Below, piece by piece: positions 60,480 through 64,000 of a DNA stretch of 64,000 nt. Made by a program: the position numbers and the translations under genes. Numbering within the stretch: position 1 is the stretch's first letter; every line of letters begins with the position of its first letter. Source of the DNA: Bradyrhizobium sp. LHD-71 (lineage in GTDB: Bacteria > Pseudomonadota > Alphaproteobacteria > Rhizobiales > Xanthobacteraceae). The notes under the pieces were generated by a model. The model did not search any database and was not told the DNA's origin. It saw nothing but the letters and a program-made list of their open reading frames with translations. The stretch covers positions 248,001 to 312,000 of the forward strand of contig NZ_JAVIFX010000004.1 in the NCBI RefSeq assembly GCF_031157255.1, written 5' to 3'.

Positions 60480-61430
60480 ATGACATCGCCGCGGCAGCCA
60501 GACCGCAAACCTCCGAGAATCCTCTGCATCGGCATCCCGGTGCGCGACATGGTCCACCGCATCACCGATCTGCCTGGCCGCGGCGAAAAAGTGCGCGCCG
60601 ATCACTTCGACGAGCTTGCGGGCGGCAATGCGCTCAACTCCTCGATCGGCATTGCACGACTCGGCGGCCGCGCCGTCTTTTGCGGTCCGAGCGGCGACGC
60701 ATCGGAGACCTCGAACCGATACATCTTCGAGCAGGTCGCCAAGGAGGGCATCGAGCTGAACGCGCTGCCGATCGCCGGCACCGTGACGCCGGTCTCGAAC
60801 GTCATGATCGATCCGTCCGGGGAGCGCACGGTCGTCACCTTTCGCGACCCGCGCCTCTGGGAGGTGAAGCTGCCGGACCCCGACGAGCTGCTGACCGATT
60901 GCGCGGCGGTGCTCACGGAGAACCGCTGCGCGGGCTTTGCGACCGACCTCTGCATCGAAGCCAGCCGTCGCAACATTCCGGTGGTGCTCGATGCGGACGT
61001 GGTTATGTCGATGCGCGAAGGGCTGTTGCAGGCGGCATCGCACCTTATCTTCTCGACCGAGGCGCTGTCCGCGACGGCAGGCTCCGACAACCTTGAAGAG
61101 GCGCTGCGCAGGCTCGCCGAACACACATCCTCATTCCTGGCGGTGACCCGCGGCGCCCAAGGCATGATGTGGCTCGATGAGGCCGGCCGCATACAGACAA
61201 TGCCGACATTTCCAGTGCACACCGTCGACACGCTGGGCGCAGGCGACGTCTTTCATGGCGCTTATGCGCTCGCGGTCGCGGAGGGACGCAGCATCGTCGA
61301 CGCCATGCGCTTCGCATCCGCCGCCGCGGCCCTGAAATGCACGCGCTTTGGCGGGGCATTCGCAGCCCCGACCCGTGCGGAGACCGAGGCCCTGCTGGCA
61401 CGCGGAACCGCAAAGGTCGCTGGCAGCTAA
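60480..61430 (+). CDS. PfkB-family sugar kinase
   Basis: 316 residues. Ribokinase-type fold: substrate loop AGGNALNSSIGIARLGG near 48, and the DTLGAGDVFHGAYALA anion-hole motif with catalytic Asp near 252. Does not show features that identify a particular sugar. ATG at 60480. Separated from nudC by a variant C repeat and followed by an Lrp/AsnC gene in the same direction. Confidence 0.92.
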   Translation: MTSPRQPDRKPPRILCIGIPVRDMVHRITDLPGRGEKVRADHFDELAGGNALNSSIGIARLGGRAVFCGPSGDASETSNRYIFEQVAKEGIELNALPIAGTVTPVSNVMIDPSGERTVVTFRDPRLWEVKLPDPDELLTDCAAVLTENRCAGFATDLCIEASRRNIPVVLDADVVMSMREGLLQAASHLIFSTEALSATAGSDNLEEALRRLAEHTSSFLAVTRGAQGMMWLDEAGRIQTMPTFPVHTVDTLGAGDVFHGAYALAVAEGRSIVDAMRFASAAAALKCTRFGGAFAAPTRAETEALLARGTAKVAGS

Positions 61431-61443
61431 GAGCTGCGGTAGA

Positions 61444-61501
61444 AATATTCTAATCCGGAGCCAAATTAAGCGTTGTTCCAGAATATTTTTCTCTATATAA
61501 G
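61444..61501 (+). promoter_or_regulatory. Lrp-type promoter with inverted repeat
   Basis: A -35 box TTGTTC (61473-61478), 17-base spacer and -10 box TATAAG (61496-61501) precede the Lrp gene start. The repeat AATATTCT (61444-61451) / AGAATATT (61480-61487), with 28 bases between, overlaps the promoter spacer and fits autoregulation by an Lrp/AsnC octamer. Confidence 0.55.
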
Positions 61502-61548
61502 GCATGCCGGCCGCAGAAGCCGGCAAGTCCTGGAAAGATATTCTTCTC

Positions 61549-62049
61549 ATGAGCGACGCCGCCATCGCCCCGCACGAAGCCCGCCGCCTCGACGCGATCG
61601 ATCGCAAGATCCTCGCTGTGCTGCAGGAGGACGCCTCCCTGTCCGTCGCCGAGATCGGCGAAAGGGTCGGCCTGTCCTCCACCCCCTGCTGGAAGCGTAT
61701 CCAGCGGCTGGAAGCTGAAGACATCATCTTGCGCCGAGTCGCACTGGTCGATCAGAACAAGATCGGGCTGGGCATCACCGTGTTCGTATCGGTCGAAAGC
61801 AGCGACCATTCCGAAAACTGGCTGAAGACGTTCGCCGACGCCGTCAGCGCCATGCCGGAGGTGATGGAATTCTACCGGATGGCCGGCGACGTCGATTACA
61901 TGCTGCGCGTCGTCGTCGCCGACATGCAGAGCTACGACGCATTCTACAAGAAGCTGATCAGCACGGTCGCGCTGAAGAACGTCACCTCGCGCTTTGCGAT
62001 GGAGAAGATCAAGTCGGTGACGGCGCTGCCGGTGCCGGCGCTACCTTAG
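61549..62049 (+). CDS. Lrp/AsnC family transcriptional regulator
   Basis: 166 residues. N-terminal helix-turn-helix (DRKILAVLQEDASLSVAEIGERVGLSSTPCWKRIQRLE) and C-terminal RAM effector domain (NWLKTFADAVSAMPEVMEFYRMAGDVDYMLRVVVADMQSY). The full-length start ATG at 61549 was chosen over 61504, which would add 15 unlike residues. Effector amino acid unknown. A palindromic promoter suggests autoregulation. Confidence 0.95.
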   Translation: MSDAAIAPHEARRLDAIDRKILAVLQEDASLSVAEIGERVGLSSTPCWKRIQRLEAEDIILRRVALVDQNKIGLGITVFVSVESSDHSENWLKTFADAVSAMPEVMEFYRMAGDVDYMLRVVVADMQSYDAFYKKLISTVALKNVTSRFAMEKIKSVTALPVPALP

Positions 62050-62071
62050 GTTCAGCGGCCGCGCGTAAAGC

Positions 62072-62488
62072 TTACGTCGCCGCGAGCACGACAATCGGCC
62101 GACCCGCCGCATCCAGCAGAATGAGCTTGCCGCGCGCGGGCTCTGTTCGCCAGCTTCGGACATCCGTGAGGGCGAGAAGAAACGTCTGCTCTTGCCGCAT
62201 CACCGCCGGTGCGCAGGCCATCTTCGTGCTGGCGACCGGTCCGAACCGGATCGAGTCACCCGCAATCACCGCCTTGCCGCTAAGACGATTGCAGCCACCG
62301 CGGCCGGCAACCGAACCGTCCGAAGAAATTGCTATGGTGGACTGAACGCGGTCGATGACGCCGCGACCGCGTATATCCTCGGCGATCCAGCGGCCGACAG
62401 GCGTCGTAGCCCGCGCCTGGGTCGTGGCAACCGCCACCATGGCCACAAGAACAGCAGCAGCGAGCAGACGTCGGCCAGCGACCTGCAT
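62072..62488 (-). CDS. META-domain protein, exported (HslJ-like)
   Basis: 138 residues. Signal peptide RRLLAAAVLVAMVAVATTQARA, then the META signature GRGGCNRLSG and IRFGPVASTKMACAPAVMRQEQTFLLAL, which is near-diagnostic. HslJ affects novobiocin resistance in E. coli; role here unknown. Its ATG overlaps the phosphomannomutase stop by one base, so it is probably co-transcribed with that gene. Confidence 0.9.
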   Translation of the reverse strand: MQVAGRRLLAAAVLVAMVAVATTQARATTPVGRWIAEDIRGRGVIDRVQSTIAISSDGSVAGRGGCNRLSGKAVIAGDSIRFGPVASTKMACAPAVMRQEQTFLLALTDVRSWRTEPARGKLILLDAAGRPIVVLAAT

Positions 62489-63987
62489 CAGATCTTCTGA
62501 TTGTATTCGCCGACTTCCGAATGGGTGCGCAGCACGCCGTCCATTGCCGCGAACATGTCGCGCATGCGCTGCTCCGACACCGGGCTCTCGACCACGACCA
62601 CCAGTTCCGGCTTGTTCGACGACGCGCGCACCAGGCCCCAGCTTCCGTCCTCGACCGTCACGCGCACGCCGTTGACGGTGACGAGATCACGAATCGATTG
62701 CCCGGCGACCTTGTCACCCTTCGCCTTCGCGGCCTCGAAATGCTTCACCACCTGCTCGACGACTCCGTATTTGGTCTCGTCGGCGCAGTGCGGCGACATG
62801 GTCGGCGATGACCAGGTTTTCGGCAGCGCATCCTTCAGTTCGGCCATCGATTTCGTCGGATTGCGATCGAGCATGTCGCAGACCGCCAGCGCCGAGACGA
62901 GCCCGTCGTCATAGCCGCGACCATACGGTGCGTTGAAGAAGAAATGTCCTGATTTCTCGAACCCTGCCAGCGCGCCCAGCTCGTTGGTTCGGCGCTTCAT
63001 GTACGAATGACCAGTCTTCCAGTAGGTCGTGGTCGCCCCCTGCTTCTGCAGGACCGGATCGGTGATGAACAGGCCGGTCGACTTCACGTCGACCACGAAC
63101 TGTGCATCTTCTTGAAGCGAGGACAGGTGGCGCGCCAGCATCACGCCGACCTTGTCGGCGAAGATCTCCTCGCCGGTATTGTCGACGACGCCGCAGCGGT
63201 CGCCATCGCCGTCGAAGCCCAGGCCGACGTCGGCCTCGTGCTGCAGCACCGCGTCACGGATCGCGTGCAGCATCTCCATGTCTTCCGGATTAGGATTGTA
63301 CTTCGGGAAGGTGTGATCGAGCTCGCAGTCGAGCGGAATCACCTCGCAGCCGATCGCCTCCAGCACCTTTGGCGCGAACGCACCCGCCGTGCCGTTGCCG
63401 CAGGCAACCACTGCCTTGATGCGACGCTTCAGCTTCGGCCGGTTGGTCAGGTCGGCGATGTAACGCGCCGGGAAATTCTCATGGAATTGGTAGGAGCCGC
63501 CCGCCTTGTTGTCGAATTTCGCGTTGAGCACGATTTCCTTCAGCCGCGTCATCTCGTCGGGACCAAAGGTCAGCGGCCGGTTCGCGCCCATCTTCACGCC
63601 GGTCCAACCGTTGTCGTTGTGCGACGCCGTCACCATGGCCACGCAGGGGACGTCGAGATCAAACTGAGCGAAGTAGGCCATCGGCGTCACCGCGAGGCCG
63701 ATGTCGTGCACCTTGCAGCCCGAGGCCATCAATCCCGAAATCAGCGCATACTTGATCGATGCCGAATACCCACGGAAGTCATGGCCGGTGACGATCTCCG
63801 GCTTCTGACCCAGTTCCCGGATCAGCACGCCGAGCCCCATGCCCAGCGCCTGGACGCCCATCAGATTGATTTCCTTGCCGAACAACCAGCGCGCGTCGTA
63901 TTCGCGAAATCCCGTCGCCTTCACCATCGGCTCGGATTCATAGGCGTAGGTATTCGGCGACAGCGCCGCTTGCGGCTTTGGAAACAT
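62488..63987 (-). CDS. Phosphomannomutase/phosphoglucomutase (AlgC/ManB type)
   Basis: 499 residues. Active-site phosphoserine loop TASHN, metal loop GFDGDGDR and sugar-binding GFEKSGHFFF are complete. Interconverts mannose- or glucose-1/6-phosphates for exopolysaccharide or LPS synthesis. ATG at 63987 lies a few bases inside the window edge, with its promoter outside. Unlike E. coli ManB (about 456 residues), it belongs to the longer alphaproteobacterial type. Confidence 0.95.
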   Translation of the reverse strand: MFPKPQAALSPNTYAYESEPMVKATGFREYDARWLFGKEINLMGVQALGMGLGVLIRELGQKPEIVTGHDFRGYSASIKYALISGLMASGCKVHDIGLAVTPMAYFAQFDLDVPCVAMVTASHNDNGWTGVKMGANRPLTFGPDEMTRLKEIVLNAKFDNKAGGSYQFHENFPARYIADLTNRPKLKRRIKAVVACGNGTAGAFAPKVLEAIGCEVIPLDCELDHTFPKYNPNPEDMEMLHAIRDAVLQHEADVGLGFDGDGDRCGVVDNTGEEIFADKVGVMLARHLSSLQEDAQFVVDVKSTGLFITDPVLQKQGATTTYWKTGHSYMKRRTNELGALAGFEKSGHFFFNAPYGRGYDDGLVSALAVCDMLDRNPTKSMAELKDALPKTWSSPTMSPHCADETKYGVVEQVVKHFEAAKAKGDKVAGQSIRDLVTVNGVRVTVEDGSWGLVRASSNKPELVVVVESPVSEQRMRDMFAAMDGVLRTHSEVGEYNQKI

Positions 63988-64000
63988 CGATAACCCCGTA

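Noticed and set aside
63007-63993. 328-codon plus-strand frame over the phosphomannomutase gene
   Set aside because: Antisense to a gene with all active-site motifs; no support of its own.

Overview
The window is high-GC chromosomal DNA from an alphaproteobacterium, most likely of the order Hyphomicrobiales (Bradyrhizobium/Rhodopseudomonas-like or a close relative). Evidence: the rpmH-rnpA-yidC-engB-argB block, the dapD/dapE/truA/fmt/def neighbourhood, dnaX-ybaB-recR next to the 4.5S RNA gene, and DnaX, DUF1036 and DUF805 proteins of the kind seen in rhizobia and relatives. I cannot name a genus from sequence alone.

The left part (1-36 kb) is accessory in character. 1-6.3 kb holds a branched-chain-type ABC uptake operon (livK-livG-livF-livH-livM) with an AhpD-like gene at its end, converging on a luciferase-like monooxygenase. 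6.8-18 kb holds an SDR gene lacking its catalytic Tyr plus a monooxygenase-fold gene next to a HxlR regulator, a cytochrome P450, a metabolite:H+ symporter, an FbpABC-type ABC importer and a DUF2332 gene. 18-26 kb is a run of regulator/transporter divergons (XRE + DHA2 efflux pump, MocR + DMT exporter, HxlR + MFS pump), each with a visible palindromic intergenic site. 26.2-27.6 kb is an apparently complete toxin/immunity pair: a Pro-rich, HNH-like nuclease and an overlapping small gene. 27.8-36.6 kb holds small metabolic genes, including a translationally coupled formyltransferase + FAD-monooxygenase pair, and a ghost copy of the 3' end of a nucleotidyltransferase gene.

From 36.8 kb rightwards the window is core genome: tRNA-Arg(ACG), an orphan histidine kinase, rpmH, rnpA, yidC, engB, argB, a DUF1036 gene, a pyrimidine 5'-nucleotidase, dapD, two DUF805 genes, dapE, a nucleosidase-like gene, then truA-GNAT-fmt (opposite strand), def, rmuC, an AmpG-like permease, recR-ybaB-dnaX, the SRP RNA, HIT, nudC, a PfkB kinase, an Lrp/AsnC regulator, a META-domain lipocalin-like protein and a phosphomannomutase.

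The most unusual feature is a dispersed family of intergenic palindromic units ending in CTAG. Units A+B form pairs at 20.35, 44.83 and 56.43 kb; units C+D form pairs at 51.18 and 58.51 kb; lone C-like copies lie at 24.37 and 60.30 kb. All share one design: a foot stem starting CTAGTG, an asymmetric bulge facing the partner unit, a 15-17 bp inner stem, a 20-30 nt loop and a 13-14 nt linker. Two of the A+B copies supply the TAG stop codon of the gene upstream. No transposase for them is in the window.
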